From positions 1-38,576 of the forward strand of contig JAHOYU010000235.1 of the NCBI GenBank assembly GCA_019038625.1: a stretch of 38,576 nucleotides of DNA, in the 5' to 3' direction. The stretch comes from Candidatus Latescibacterota bacterium (lineage in GTDB: Bacteria; Krumholzibacteriota; Krumholzibacteriia; Krumholzibacteriales; Krumholzibacteriaceae). Positions 1 through 8,115 of the stretch are shown in pieces (the first letter of the stretch is position 1; each line of letters begins with the position of its first letter). Position numbers and translations under genes: made by a program. A model generated the notes under the pieces. The model was not told where the DNA came from, made no database searches, and saw only the letters and a program-made list of their open reading frames with translations.

Positions 1-338
1 GGTATGCCAGCAAAAAGGGAAGGCCCGATCCCATGATAGTGAACAATATCAAAGGGTTCTGACAATGTTTTCATGGTTGCTATCAGAGAGTGCGTGCCAG
101 CGTCCAGGTTCTTTGTGGGAATCGAAGGCAGCACCCTGACTCTCATCCCGAGATGCTCTCCGTCAATACTGAACGGCTTACGGCCGAAGACGGTTATCTC
201 ATGGCCTCTGCTCGCAAGGCGCTTCCCTATCTCTTCCACATGCCTTTCTATTCCTCCGAATAACGCGGGCAGGCCTTTCGACCCGATCATCGCTATCTTC
301 AAACTGGAATCACCATCTTTATTCATGATAAGACTCAT
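1..338 (-). CDS. Glycosyltransferase family 4, N-terminal part (cut by window edge)
   Basis: The minus strand is open from an ATG at 338 to the window edge, giving about 112 residues. The protein begins MSLIMNKDGD and then enters a classic GT-B N-terminal strand (KIAMIGSKGLPALFGGIERH) with the glycine-rich loop and GGIERH typical of GT4 enzymes. A later FDIVHYHGIGP segment is the usual 'DIVHxHG' strand. The ATG overlaps the stop of the upstream radical SAM gene as ATGA, suggesting translational coupling; a second ATG at 326 is the alternative start. It probably transfers a nucleotide-activated sugar in the cytoplasm to a lipid-linked glycan. The C-terminal donor-binding domain lies outside the window, so donor and linkage cannot be guessed. 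Confidence 0.85.
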   Translation of the reverse strand, partial: MSLIMNKDGDSSLKIAMIGSKGLPALFGGIERHVEEIGKRLASRGHEITVFGRKPFSIDGEHLGMRVRVLPSIPTKNLDAGTHSLIATMKTLSEPFDIVHYHGIGPSLFAGI

Positions 339-1333
339 GTGACAGAAATATCTCTTCTCAGTAGCAGCAAAACCCAGTTCTTAAGTATCCATAAAGCGGG
401 CTTTACGGGATTTCTTTTCATGGAGGCTCTGGCAGTGCAGATCATCCAGCACGGCAGTGTACATTTATCGACGACTTTACGGACCTTTTCAGCCTGCGGA
501 CTCTTCCATATCTCTTCAAGAGTGTTTTTTGTCACATCACCCATCTCCTGTTCCAGAGTAAGACATGGAAATACTTTACCACCCGGATCGATGAACACGG
601 AATCACGACCTGCTCTACACTTCAGCGACCTTCGCCCGGCACTGTTGTAATACAGGACTCCGGTATAGAAATATGCCCTCAGCCAGCGCTTCGGACTGAA
701 GCTGCCGAGTTCTTTCTTCATGACATACTTCAGTTCATCTTCCAATTCACTCGGTTCGACCTGCTGATTGTCTTTCGTCGAGAAATAGAAATCGGAATTC
801 TGGGCAACGGACGTCGTAAACTGGAATCCGAACTGCCTCGAGAGGTCGTATACAGCGCCCAGATGCCTGACATTTTCCTTCTGCGCCGTAAAAGCGACGC
901 GGACATTCCTGTAACCGAGCTTTTTCAATTGCGTCAGAGTCTCGACGATCTTTTTGAATCCACCCTCGATCCCCCTGATCTTGTCATGCATTTCTCCGAT
1001 TCCATCCAGTGATACGGCTATTCCTATTTTCCTGCTTATCTTCTTGAGAGAAGGCGTAGCATGGGCGATTCTTCTGTTCTGAAAACCATTTGTCGATATC
1101 ACGATCCTTGGATGTCCGCAATGTTCATATAAACTGCGGACCATCTCCACAATATCATCTCGCAGAAATGGCTCGCCCCCGGTTATGTTCAGATCGTTCA
1201 CAGATGATGGAAGTTTCTTCACATCTTCCAAGTTGAACTCCATACCCGGCGGCAGTTTCCAGATATTACACATATTGCACCTGGAATCACACCTGTATGT
1301 CACGGCCAGAACCGCATCGAACGGCAGCGCCAT
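335..1333 (-). CDS. Radical SAM protein with SPASM-like C-terminus
   Basis: The 332-residue protein carries the radical SAM cluster motif C15-x3-C19-x2-C22 close to the N-terminus and a GGEP motif in LNITGGEPFLR, which binds the methionine part of SAM. A further cysteine set lies in the C-terminal third (CRAG, then FPC, then DKC-x3-C-x3-C). This resembles a SPASM/twitch auxiliary iron-sulfur domain. A FIDPGGKVFPC segment is typical of SPASM proteins. The substrate is unknown. Its position between glycosyltransferase genes, with an ATGA overlap to the next one, suggests modification of a sugar, lipid or peptide linked to the glycan. Family assignment is firm and function is not. The ATG at 1333 follows a GAGG-type ribosome site. 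Confidence 0.9.
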   Translation of the reverse strand: MALPFDAVLAVTYRCDSRCNMCNIWKLPPGMEFNLEDVKKLPSSVNDLNITGGEPFLRDDIVEMVRSLYEHCGHPRIVISTNGFQNRRIAHATPSLKKISRKIGIAVSLDGIGEMHDKIRGIEGGFKKIVETLTQLKKLGYRNVRVAFTAQKENVRHLGAVYDLSRQFGFQFTTSVAQNSDFYFSTKDNQQVEPSELEDELKYVMKKELGSFSPKRWLRAYFYTGVLYYNSAGRRSLKCRAGRDSVFIDPGGKVFPCLTLEQEMGDVTKNTLEEIWKSPQAEKVRKVVDKCTLPCWMICTARASMKRNPVKPALWILKNWVLLLLRRDISVT

Positions 1334-1348
1334 ATCTACCCATCCTCT

Positions 1349-2491
1349 CTATCGATCGAGACCTTCCACAAGCTCGGAATATCCCCTGATCATATTCTCC
1401 TCTGAATAATCTCCTGTGACTCTGTTTCTGGCCTTTTCCCCCATAACAGCCCGGAGGGTCGGATCAGATTTCAGTGTGGCCAGTTTTTTTGCCATGAGTA
1501 CCGAATCCTCACTCGGAACAAGCATTCCTTCTTCTCCATCCCGAAACATCTCCGCTATTGAACCTACATCGGTGGAGACCACCGCAAGGCCCGAGGACAT
1601 TGCCTCTAGAACCGTGAGAGGGAAGGTCTCGACGACCGGATATGAGCAGAGTACAGCAGCATCGGAAAGAGCGAATATCCTGTCAACATCATCCCGCACA
1701 CCCATAAACCTGATCTTGTCCGGGTTTCCCGTATTTTCGACGATTTCATGCAATTTCCCTGCCTCAACACCACCTCCGGCAATTAAAAACGTGAAGTCTC
1801 CGTTTGATCGAAGAAGCTTATCAGCGACTTCGATAAACATATCGTGATTTTTCTCCGGCCTTAAAGCAGCGGCTATCGTAACGACGAAATCGTTTTCAGG
1901 TATCGAATACTTTCTCCTCAGTTCATTTTTATGATCCAGGGAAGCTGGTGGGCAGAACCTGTCTGTATCGATACCATTGGGGATAAGTGTTATTTTCTCT
2001 GGAGGGATCCTTCCATCCTTTTCCATGAATCCAGCGTGAGGAAGAGCCAGCGCGACAAATCTGTCGAACATGTGAAGGACCAGTCTGTCCGTAAGACTGA
2101 AGGTCCCCTGCTTCCCCCACAGCCCGGTCGAATGCACACTCAGTATCTTTCCTCTTATACCAGCCATCCGTGACGATATTGCCCCCAGCAGTATCGCATC
2201 ATGATGATCCAAGGCGATAAGGACAGGATCATTGCCGACAGAAAATATCCGTTTCAACCTGTATAAAGAAGATAGATCGAATTTTCCCCGGGCAACTCCG
2301 GATCTGAGAGTCACTCCAGCATCAATAAGCTGTTCCCCGACATGCCCTGGCGACCTCAGACAGATTACCTCTACATCATGTCCATATCGCGACATGCCTG
2401 TTGCCAGAGCCTTCATCACCATCTCCGCCCCACCCGTCACGAGGGTTGAACAAAGAATGAAGATTTTCCTCCCGCTTCGGCAAGAACCCAT
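1349..2491 (-). CDS. Glycosyltransferase family 4
   Basis: This 380-residue protein is a complete GT-B fold enzyme. The N-terminal domain starts with KIFILCSTLVTGGAEMVMKALA, the acceptor-side GGAE signature. The C-terminal domain contains IPNGIDTDRF, then an AALRPEKNHDMFIEV segment that opens the donor domain. The EX7E motif is intact in ETFPLTVLEAMSSGLAVVSTD. It should be cytoplasmic or membrane-associated and use a nucleotide sugar to extend a lipid-linked oligosaccharide. It lies 11 nt downstream of the acetyltransferase and 15 nt upstream of the radical SAM gene, inside the same leftward operon. The sugar and linkage cannot be deduced. Confidence 0.93.
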   Translation of the reverse strand: MGSCRSGRKIFILCSTLVTGGAEMVMKALATGMSRYGHDVEVICLRSPGHVGEQLIDAGVTLRSGVARGKFDLSSLYRLKRIFSVGNDPVLIALDHHDAILLGAISSRMAGIRGKILSVHSTGLWGKQGTFSLTDRLVLHMFDRFVALALPHAGFMEKDGRIPPEKITLIPNGIDTDRFCPPASLDHKNELRRKYSIPENDFVVTIAAALRPEKNHDMFIEVADKLLRSNGDFTFLIAGGGVEAGKLHEIVENTGNPDKIRFMGVRDDVDRIFALSDAAVLCSYPVVETFPLTVLEAMSSGLAVVSTDVGSIAEMFRDGEEGMLVPSEDSVLMAKKLATLKSDPTLRAVMGEKARNRVTGDYSEENMIRGYSELVEGLDR

Positions 2492-2502
2492 GGTATTCCC
2501 TT

Positions 2503-3141
2503 TTACAGGTAAGGAGCCTCCCTGCGTCCCTGCTTGCAGCGCAGATCCTTCAGGTCTTCATGTACCCTGGCAGGATTGCCATAAGCTAGCACACCGGGCG
2601 GAAGGTCCTTTGTCACTACAGATCCGCTGCCAACAAGAGTCCCCTCACCGATAGTGACGTATGGCACTACGGTGACATTGACACCGATCCTGCAACCCTT
2701 TTTAAAAACAGGCCCCCTCATGCAGTCACCAGAGTCGGGGCATCCAGGATGAATGTCATTGGCAACTGTGACTCCAGGCGCCATAAAGACTTCATCCTCG
2801 ATAACGGTAAACTGTGCTATGTAAATATTGCAGTGGATCTTCACGTTATGACCGATAGTACATCCGTAATCAATTACAGAATTGTTCCATAAATTGAAAT
2901 GGTCACCTATCGTGTTTTCTTCCCTTATGATGACATTGTGACCTGTCTCGAGCCCCTTGCCGATCTTCGATCCGGCGTAGATGACGCTTCCACTTCGTAC
3001 TCTCGCGCCTTCACCGATCTCAAGAAGTTCACTGACATTTCGCCTTGGAGACAAATAGCCCACTATGGCTTCCGGGTCAAAATCGAACCCGTCGCCAAGA
3101 CGCAGTTCCCCGAGTCTCCTCGGATTAATTGAAGAATTCAT
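2503..3141 (-). CDS. Left-handed beta-helix N-acetyltransferase (WbpD-like)
   Basis: The 212-residue protein is built of hexapeptide repeats (for example IGKGLETGHNVIIREENTIG and VTIGEGTLVGSGSVVTKDLP), which fold as a left-handed parallel beta-helix. The ending PPGVLAYGNPARV is the standard C-terminal turn of sugar acetyltransferases of the WbpD/WlbB type. These use acetyl-CoA to acetylate an amino group on a nucleotide sugar. It sits directly downstream of a Gfo/Idh dehydrogenase and in the same operon as a DegT aminotransferase, matching the last step of UDP-2,3-diacetamido-2,3-dideoxy-glucuronate synthesis. That pathway assignment is inference, since other 3-amino sugars use similar enzymes. 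An N-terminal stretch of about 35 residues precedes the repeats. Confidence 0.88.
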   Translation of the reverse strand: MNSSINPRRLGELRLGDGFDFDPEAIVGYLSPRRNVSELLEIGEGARVRSGSVIYAGSKIGKGLETGHNVIIREENTIGDHFNLWNNSVIDYGCTIGHNVKIHCNIYIAQFTVIEDEVFMAPGVTVANDIHPGCPDSGDCMRGPVFKKGCRIGVNVTVVPYVTIGEGTLVGSGSVVTKDLPPGVLAYGNPARVHEDLKDLRCKQGRREAPYL

Positions 3142-3158
3142 TCTGAAACCACCCTGAC

Positions 3159-4184
3159 TTACTTTAAGGCTTCCGGGTATTCTATTTTAATCTCCGTGCC
3201 TCCAGCAGCCATCGATCTGTCTGCCGCGTCAAGCACCAGCAGGACTTCCAGTCCATGTTTTCCACTGCTCCGAGACTCTGTCCCGTTAATACAGTCGATG
3301 AAATGCTGGCTTTCTATCTTCAGTGGTTCCGCGTCTTCCAGCTTCGGTATCGAGATATCCCCATACCGGTAAGAGAGCTGGAATTCTCCAAACGTATCAT
3401 AATGAGGTATGACGTCTACACCCTTGTCATAGATCCGGATCTTCTCAAGACTGGCAATATCATCATAAACCAGCATCTTTTTGCTGCCGACCACAGTTGT
3501 CGCACGGATCTTGTTTGGATTCAGCCATGAAACCTGCAGGTTTGCCAGAATAGAACCGGGATACTTGAGTGTCATAAACGATACATCCTGAATGTCAGGC
3601 TGGATGTAGGAGTGTCCGATCGCAGAGACTGCCACAGGCCTGGACTCGAGGATGTAATTCATGATGGATACATCGTGAGGGGCAAGATCCCAGACAACAT
3701 TGATGTCTTCCTGGAACAAACCGAGGTTGACTCGAGATGTTGACATGTAATAGATGTCACCCAGCTCGCCAGCCTTGATAAGATCCTTGATCTTGTTTAC
3801 AGCTGCCGTATATACGAATGTGTGGCCAACCATCAGAGTACGGTCTGCCTTCTCTGCCAGTTCGACCAGCTTGACTCCTTCTTCGACAGTGCGAGTAAGA
3901 GGTTTTTCACAGAATACGTGTTTTCCCGCTTCGAGAGCTTCCGAAGCGATACCGGCGTGAGTAGATACAGGCGTCGCAATGACTACGGCCTCTATCTCGG
4001 GGTCGGTGATGATGGTCTTGTAATCTGTGGTGATCTCAAGGGACGGGTACAACATTTTCATGTGGTTCAGACGATCTTCAGAAAGATCGCTTGCCGTCTT
4101 TACTCTGGCGTCCTTCAGGTTTATGAAGTTCCTGATGAGGTTTGGACCCCAGTATCCGCATCCGATTACTCCTACGGTCAGCAA
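3159..4184 (-). CDS. Gfo/Idh/MocA-family nucleotide-sugar dehydrogenase (WbpB-like)
   Basis: The 341-residue protein has an N-terminal Rossmann fold (VGVIGCGYWGPNLIRN, residues 4-18) for NAD(P). The family EKP motif is at residues 93-95 and the catalytic WDLAPHDVSI segment is near 165-174, with H170 and D171. In the WbpB/WlbA branch these enzymes oxidise C3 of a UDP-N-acetylglucosaminuronate so that a DegT aminotransferase can act. The start is a TTG (4184-4182) with a strong GGAGG ribosome site four bases upstream; no in-frame ATG near the Rossmann strand offers an alternative. The adjacent acetyltransferase and the DegT gene of the same operon support a diamino-sugar pathway. The WbpA-type 6-dehydrogenase is not in the window. 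Confidence 0.9.
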   Translation of the reverse strand: MLTVGVIGCGYWGPNLIRNFINLKDARVKTASDLSEDRLNHMKMLYPSLEITTDYKTIITDPEIEAVVIATPVSTHAGIASEALEAGKHVFCEKPLTRTVEEGVKLVELAEKADRTLMVGHTFVYTAAVNKIKDLIKAGELGDIYYMSTSRVNLGLFQEDINVVWDLAPHDVSIMNYILESRPVAVSAIGHSYIQPDIQDVSFMTLKYPGSILANLQVSWLNPNKIRATTVVGSKKMLVYDDIASLEKIRIYDKGVDVIPHYDTFGEFQLSYRYGDISIPKLEDAEPLKIESQHFIDCINGTESRSSGKHGLEVLLVLDAADRSMAAGGTEIKIEYPEALK

Positions 4185-4199
4185 TGTTCCTCCATTCGT

Positions 4200-4937
4200 T
4201 TAAAGTCCGCCTGTACAGGCGAGCATCACAGGTATCGTCCTGAACATTATCTTCAGATCCATGGCCAGGGACCAATTCTCTATATAATAGAGATCCAGTT
4301 TGACCATCTCGTGGAAGGGGACGGTACTCCTTCCACTGACCTGCCAGAGGCCTGTCAATCCAGGCCTGACTTTCAGCCTCAGCTTGTGCCAGTCGTCATA
4401 CTGCTCATACTCATACTCAAGCGGGGGCCGGGGCCCCACAATAGTCATCTCACCCTTGAGTATATTTATGAACTGTGGCAGTTCATCAAGGCTGGTCCGT
4501 CTTAAAAAGCCTCCAAGGCCTGTAATCCGTGGATCCTGGGATATTTTATATAGATTATTTTTCTGACTGTCAAGTGATGTTTGTGACATCTGGCCTTTTA
4601 TGAAATTCTGGGCGAACTCCCTGTGAATCGAATCGTCATTGTCTGGACGCATGGTACGGAACTTGAAAAAGGCAAAATGACGCCCATTTTCCCCTATTCT
4701 CTGTTGCCTGAAAAAGACGGGGCCTCTGGACGTTATCTTGATAAGCACAGCAATGGCAAGAAGAAATGGGAACCCTATCACGAGAACACCCAGTGATACG
4801 CCCACATCTATGAAACGTTTGACAAATCTCTGCGAAACACCCCGTTCACGAATGGCGAACGCAGCGCTCCCGTCAAGTCGTTCCGCTTGCTGCTCAATCT
4901 TGATGTCACTGTCCAGGGCCAGTGATAACTTTCTCAT
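4200..4937 (-). CDS. Initiating sugar-phosphate transferase (bacterial sugar transferase, monotopic PGT)
   Basis: This is a 245-residue PF02397-type phosphoglycosyltransferase of the short form, lacking the multi-spanning N-terminal half of WbaP/WcaJ. A basic stretch (RFVKRFIDV) leads into one hydrophobic re-entrant helix at about 45-67. The catalytic Asp-Glu pair is D151-E152 in TSLDELPQ, followed by the GEMTIVGPRP signature and RPGLTGLWQVSGR. The enzyme moves a sugar 1-phosphate from a UDP-sugar to undecaprenyl phosphate at the inner membrane, starting a glycan chain. It lies between the DegT and Gfo/Idh genes, so its substrate may be the sugar this operon makes. A second enzyme of the family is encoded at 27051-27743. 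Confidence 0.93.
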   Translation of the reverse strand: MRKLSLALDSDIKIEQQAERLDGSAAFAIRERGVSQRFVKRFIDVGVSLGVLVIGFPFLLAIAVLIKITSRGPVFFRQQRIGENGRHFAFFKFRTMRPDNDDSIHREFAQNFIKGQMSQTSLDSQKNNLYKISQDPRITGLGGFLRRTSLDELPQFINILKGEMTIVGPRPPLEYEYEQYDDWHKLRLKVRPGLTGLWQVSGRSTVPFHEMVKLDLYYIENWSLAMDLKIMFRTIPVMLACTGGL

Positions 4938-4975
4938 AGCTGAACTGTCCCGTCTCAGTTACTGACCAAACTTAT

Positions 4976-5017
4976 GTCTTTAACTGTTATTCTATATGCC
5001 CCCTCCCTGTTAAAGAC
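4976..5017 (-). repeat. Perfect 9-bp inverted repeat in the gap after the DegT gene
   Basis: GTCTTTAAC (4976-4984) and GTTAAAGAC (5009-5017) are perfect inverted arms separated by 24 bases, in the 85-base gap between the aminotransferase stop and the next start. An 8-base motif, AGACATAA on the minus strand, also appears twice there: at the aminotransferase stop codon and at the far arm. There is no T tract after the second arm, so it is not an intrinsic terminator. It could be an mRNA stabilising or processing hairpin, or a binding site. Confidence 0.6.
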
Positions 5018-5022
5018 CGCTT

Positions 5023-6129
5023 TTATGTCTGTTCGATAGTTCTCAACACCTCACAGACACGATCGACTTTATCTAATTCGAGTTCCGGAAACATCGGAAG
5101 AGTGATACTTGTACTCATCAACTTTTCGGATACCGGGAAATCTCCCTTTGAATATCCCAGGTGCAGGAATGCGGGTTGCAGGTGAATGGGGACCGGATAA
5201 TGCCGTCCCCATCCTATATCTGCGTCAGCAAGAGCCTTACCGACTACCTGCTGATCTTTGCACCCTAGCGCGAAAAGATGATAGACTGGCTCACAATCCT
5301 TGTTTTCTGTGGCCATCCAATATCCTGTATCCTTCAGGCCCTCGTGATACTTCTCAGCGATTGCCCTTCTCTTTGAATTCCATCCATCCAGATAGGCGAG
5401 TTTCACTTTCAAAACTGCCGCCTGAATCGCTTGAAGCCTGTAATTATAGCCTAGTTCGGTGTGCTCGTTCTTAACGATCTGACCGTGATGCCTCAAACCT
5501 TTCATGCGCTTTACAAGTTCCTCATCATCGGTGGTGACAGCTCCGCCCTCCCCGAAAGAACCCAGGTTCTTGCTGGGATAAAATGAGAACGCAGCCGCAT
5601 GGCCGAGTGATCCCGCTGTTCTTCCCTTATATTTGGCCCCATGTGCCTGACAGGAATCCTCGATCACCTTAAGCCCATGTTTTTCCGCAATCTCCATGAT
5701 CGGATCCATATCACATGGCTGACCGAAGAGATGTACAGGAATTATCGCCTTTGTCTTATCTGTAATAGCGGCTTCGAGTTTCGAAGGGTCCATAAGCGCT
5801 GTGTCTCCAAGGACATCGACCAGGACAGGCTTTACGCCGATCATTCCGATCGCTTCGACAGTAGCGATAAAAGTGTTCGCGACCGTGATCACTTCATCGC
5901 CAGGTCCGATCTTGAATCCAAGCAGAGCCAATACGAGCGCCGACGTACCGCTGCTCGTGCCTGCACAGTATTTCGTGCCGCAATAATCCGCAAAATCCCC
6001 TTCGAACTCTTCGAGCCCTGGACCAAGTACAAAAGCTGTCTTATCGATCACTTTCTCGATAGCAGCATCGACTTCATCCCTTATAGTCTTCGTTTGTTCA
6101 CTAAGGTTGAAAAACGGTATCTTACTCAT
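5023..6129 (-). CDS. DegT/DnrJ/EryC1/StrS-family sugar aminotransferase (WbpE-like)
   Basis: This PLP enzyme transfers an amino group, usually from glutamate, to a keto nucleotide sugar. The substrate-loop motif is GTSSGTSALVLAL, the cofactor Asp lies in VIEDSCQAHGA, and the internal aldimine lysine is in SFYPSKNLGSFGEGGA (about K187 from the start chosen here). The C-terminal VYHLFALG and RHYPVPIHLQPAF segments are standard for the family. I chose the ATG at 6129 because GGAAGAGG lies eight bases upstream; an upstream in-frame ATG at 6147 would add six residues but has no clear ribosome site. It is the first gene of the leftward operon and probably supplies the 3-amino group for the WbpB/WbpD-like partners. 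Confidence 0.93.
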   Translation of the reverse strand: MSKIPFFNLSEQTKTIRDEVDAAIEKVIDKTAFVLGPGLEEFEGDFADYCGTKYCAGTSSGTSALVLALLGFKIGPGDEVITVANTFIATVEAIGMIGVKPVLVDVLGDTALMDPSKLEAAITDKTKAIIPVHLFGQPCDMDPIMEIAEKHGLKVIEDSCQAHGAKYKGRTAGSLGHAAAFSFYPSKNLGSFGEGGAVTTDDEELVKRMKGLRHHGQIVKNEHTELGYNYRLQAIQAAVLKVKLAYLDGWNSKRRAIAEKYHEGLKDTGYWMATENKDCEPVYHLFALGCKDQQVVGKALADADIGWGRHYPVPIHLQPAFLHLGYSKGDFPVSEKLMSTSITLPMFPELELDKVDRVCEVLRTIEQT

Positions 6130-6181
6130 AGACCACGCCTCTTCCATCTCAGTTTTAATTACCCCTTACCCAAGTCCATAA

Positions 6182-6190
6182 ATTATAACA
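6182..6190 (-). promoter_or_regulatory. Extended -10 promoter for the leftward sugar-tailoring operon
   Basis: On the minus strand the sequence TGTTATAAT gives a perfect TATAAT (6187-6182) preceded by TG one base away, the extended -10 form that does not need a good -35. The predicted start of transcription near 6175 leaves a leader of about 45 bases before the aminotransferase ATG at 6129. The divergent gap 6130-6337 is AT-rich around this point. No equally convincing promoter is visible for the rightward gene. Confidence 0.6.
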
Positions 6191-6337
6191 TTTTTAGAAA
6201 ATTAATACTACCCCCTAAATTATGATCACGTTTCAGTCAGCATCCTCCCGATTATCGTCAAATGTGACCTGTAGCAGCAAGTTAGTCACATGAGGCCAGC
6301 CTTGACTTTGGGCCGGACATTTGGTTTAATCCCTTTT

Positions 6338-7387
6338 ATGAGAATCCTGCTTGTTACGGAAGAAATCACAGCAAGCCCTTCTGAAGGGCTTCTCGTCTTT
6401 ATAATGCATATCTGCAGATATCTATCTGCCAGACATCAGCTTAAGGTGATTTACAGAGATGGGGACCCTGAAGTTCGATTAGATGCTCTGCCGCTTCTTT
6501 CAGGCAGGCTGCATTCGGGTAAAGATATCCGTAACTACCTCAAGAACAATCTGTTTGATGTGATTATATACATCCCTTCCTCCGGAATGACAGGATTCGG
6601 GCTGCTCAGAGCGATGCTTCTGGGCAGACATTCGAAGACTCCTGTTATGGTAATCGCGATGCAACACAGGCATATTGGCTGGTTACACAGAGTCCTGTCC
6701 CTCATGCCCGCCCCTGATAAAATACTGACTCCCGTCACAGGGATGCGGGTTGCACTTGAAGCCCTGCGGATCAATACTGGCTTCATCATGCCTGGATTTG
6801 ACGGGGACCTCTTCAAACCTGTGGACTCGCATCAAAAGGTCGCCCTGAGAAAGAAACTCAACCTTCCTGAAGACAGGTTTATCATATTGCATGTCGGTCA
6901 CATCAAGGAAAGTCGTAACCTGCAATTGTTTCTGCGTTACAGAGAATGGGGTGATGATATCCTTCCTCTGGTAAAAGGAGGTGAGGTAGAGAATTCCTGG
7001 AGGGAAAGACTCAGGCAGGCCGGTATGATTGTGATGGACCAGTATACAGACGACATCCACGAACTCTACCAGGCGAGTGACTTGTACCTGTTCCCTGTCT
7101 CCTCCTCCACGGGCGCCCTTGATTTTCCGCTTTCGGTAATAGAGGCATCGGCATGCGGCTTGCCCGTACTCACAACAAGGTTCGGCGCCCTGCCAGATAT
7201 CCTCGACAGTGACACGGATTATATGTATTTTCAGCAGGCATCCGAGATAAGTTCCGCAATCTCCAGGATGAGGAATTCCAGCGCCCGGCCTACATCGGAA
7301 AAGGTCCGGAGTTTCACCTGGGAAAAGGTATTTTCCCTATACCTTGACCCTGCACTCGGCGAATTCACGCCCAGGAAGGCAGAATAA
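6338..7387 (+). CDS. Glycosyltransferase family 4
   Basis: The protein is a GT-B enzyme of about 349 residues. It begins MRILLVTEEITASPSEGLLV, the usual first strand and glycine loop, and has a donor domain starting at FIILHVGHIKESRNLQLFL. The EX7E region reads DFPLSVIEASACGLPVLTT, with Asp in place of the first Glu. I start it at the ATG at 6338, which fits the GT4 N-terminus. An in-frame ATG at 6290 would add a 16-residue leader with no family resemblance. Neither start has a clear ribosome site. It opens a rightward gene set, with the TMPK-like gene beginning two bases after its stop. Confidence 0.85.
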   Translation: MRILLVTEEITASPSEGLLVFIMHICRYLSARHQLKVIYRDGDPEVRLDALPLLSGRLHSGKDIRNYLKNNLFDVIIYIPSSGMTGFGLLRAMLLGRHSKTPVMVIAMQHRHIGWLHRVLSLMPAPDKILTPVTGMRVALEALRINTGFIMPGFDGDLFKPVDSHQKVALRKKLNLPEDRFIILHVGHIKESRNLQLFLRYREWGDDILPLVKGGEVENSWRERLRQAGMIVMDQYTDDIHELYQASDLYLFPVSSSTGALDFPLSVIEASACGLPVLTTRFGALPDILDSDTDYMYFQQASEISSAISRMRNSSARPTSEKVRSFTWEKVFSLYLDPALGEFTPRKAE

Positions 7388-7389
7388 TA

Positions 7390-8115
7390 ATGGCGGGGAA
7401 GGTTTTCAGGCCACTAGTCTCAAATAGTCCGGGCATCCTTACCCTCAGCGGTCTCGATGGTACGGGAAAATCTTCACAGGCAGAAAAATTACTGAACCGC
7501 CTCTCGAGTGAAGGCATAAAAGCCGGGGCTATCTGGAACAGGTGGAAACCATGCCTATCCCTCCCTTTGGTAAAATTGGCCAGAAGGAGTCTCAGCCAGG
7601 TAAAAGAGGCCAGAACGGCCGACTATGCGAATTTTACCGAAGCCAAGAAAGAAAAGATGAAGAGTCCTGCCAGGAAGAAGATCTGGCAGACTATGGTATG
7701 GTCGGAATACTCTTTCCAGGTCAGATTCAGGCTTCTTACACATGGCTGGCCATTCAGAGGAATGATTTGTGATCGATATGTATATGACACACTTGTCGAC
7801 ATGGCAGTAAACTTCTCCGTATCACCAACGGAACTGGAATCGCTTTGCGTAAATCCACTTCTTGATCTCTTTCCTGTTCCCACTCAGGCTATCCTGATAG
7901 ATATTGATCCAGAGACGGGAGCCAGACGCAAGGACGACGGCACACCTGTCGACTATCTTTCCGACAGGAGACAGCTCTACCTCGAAATGGCAAGGATCAC
8001 GGGGGCAATAATCATAGATGGAATGAAAACAATAGAAGAGATCTCCGAAGAGATATGGGACCGGACGGGCGCGTGGAGATCGACCCTGCACAGTGAAAAG
8101 GACGGGGCTGAGTAA
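7390..8115 (+). CDS. Thymidylate-kinase-like P-loop kinase
   Basis: The 241-residue protein has a Walker A loop at residues 21-29 (GLDGTGKSS) and an ICDRYVYDT segment near 124-132, which matches the DRY motif of thymidylate kinases. A basic lid-like GARRKDD stretch follows the LIDIDPETG strand. True Tmk proteins are near 210 residues and usually stand apart from glycan loci. Here the gene is packed between a GT4 and an alkaline-phosphatase-superfamily gene, whose ATG directly abuts this stop codon. It may phosphorylate a nucleotide, a sugar or a lipid carrier intermediate, or it may be a spare dTMP kinase feeding dTDP-sugar synthesis. The family is clear and the substrate is open. Confidence 0.75.
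   Translation: MAGKVFRPLVSNSPGILTLSGLDGTGKSSQAEKLLNRLSSEGIKAGAIWNRWKPCLSLPLVKLARRSLSQVKEARTADYANFTEAKKEKMKSPARKKIWQTMVWSEYSFQVRFRLLTHGWPFRGMICDRYVYDTLVDMAVNFSVSPTELESLCVNPLLDLFPVPTQAILIDIDPETGARRKDDGTPVDYLSDRRQLYLEMARITGAIIIDGMKTIEEISEEIWDRTGAWRSTLHSEKDGAE

Noticed and set aside
3822-4505. 227-residue rightward open frame spanning the Gfo/Idh and sugar transferase genes
   Set aside because: It crosses two well-supported minus-strand genes and their gap, and shows no family resemblance.
4976-5017. Inverted repeat as an intrinsic terminator
   Set aside because: There is no T tract after either arm and the loop is 24 bases, so only a structural or binding role is reported.
5641-6225. 194-residue rightward open frame antisense to the DegT gene
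   Set aside because: It has no recognisable motif and lies opposite a clear PLP aminotransferase whose catalytic motifs fall in the other strand's frame.
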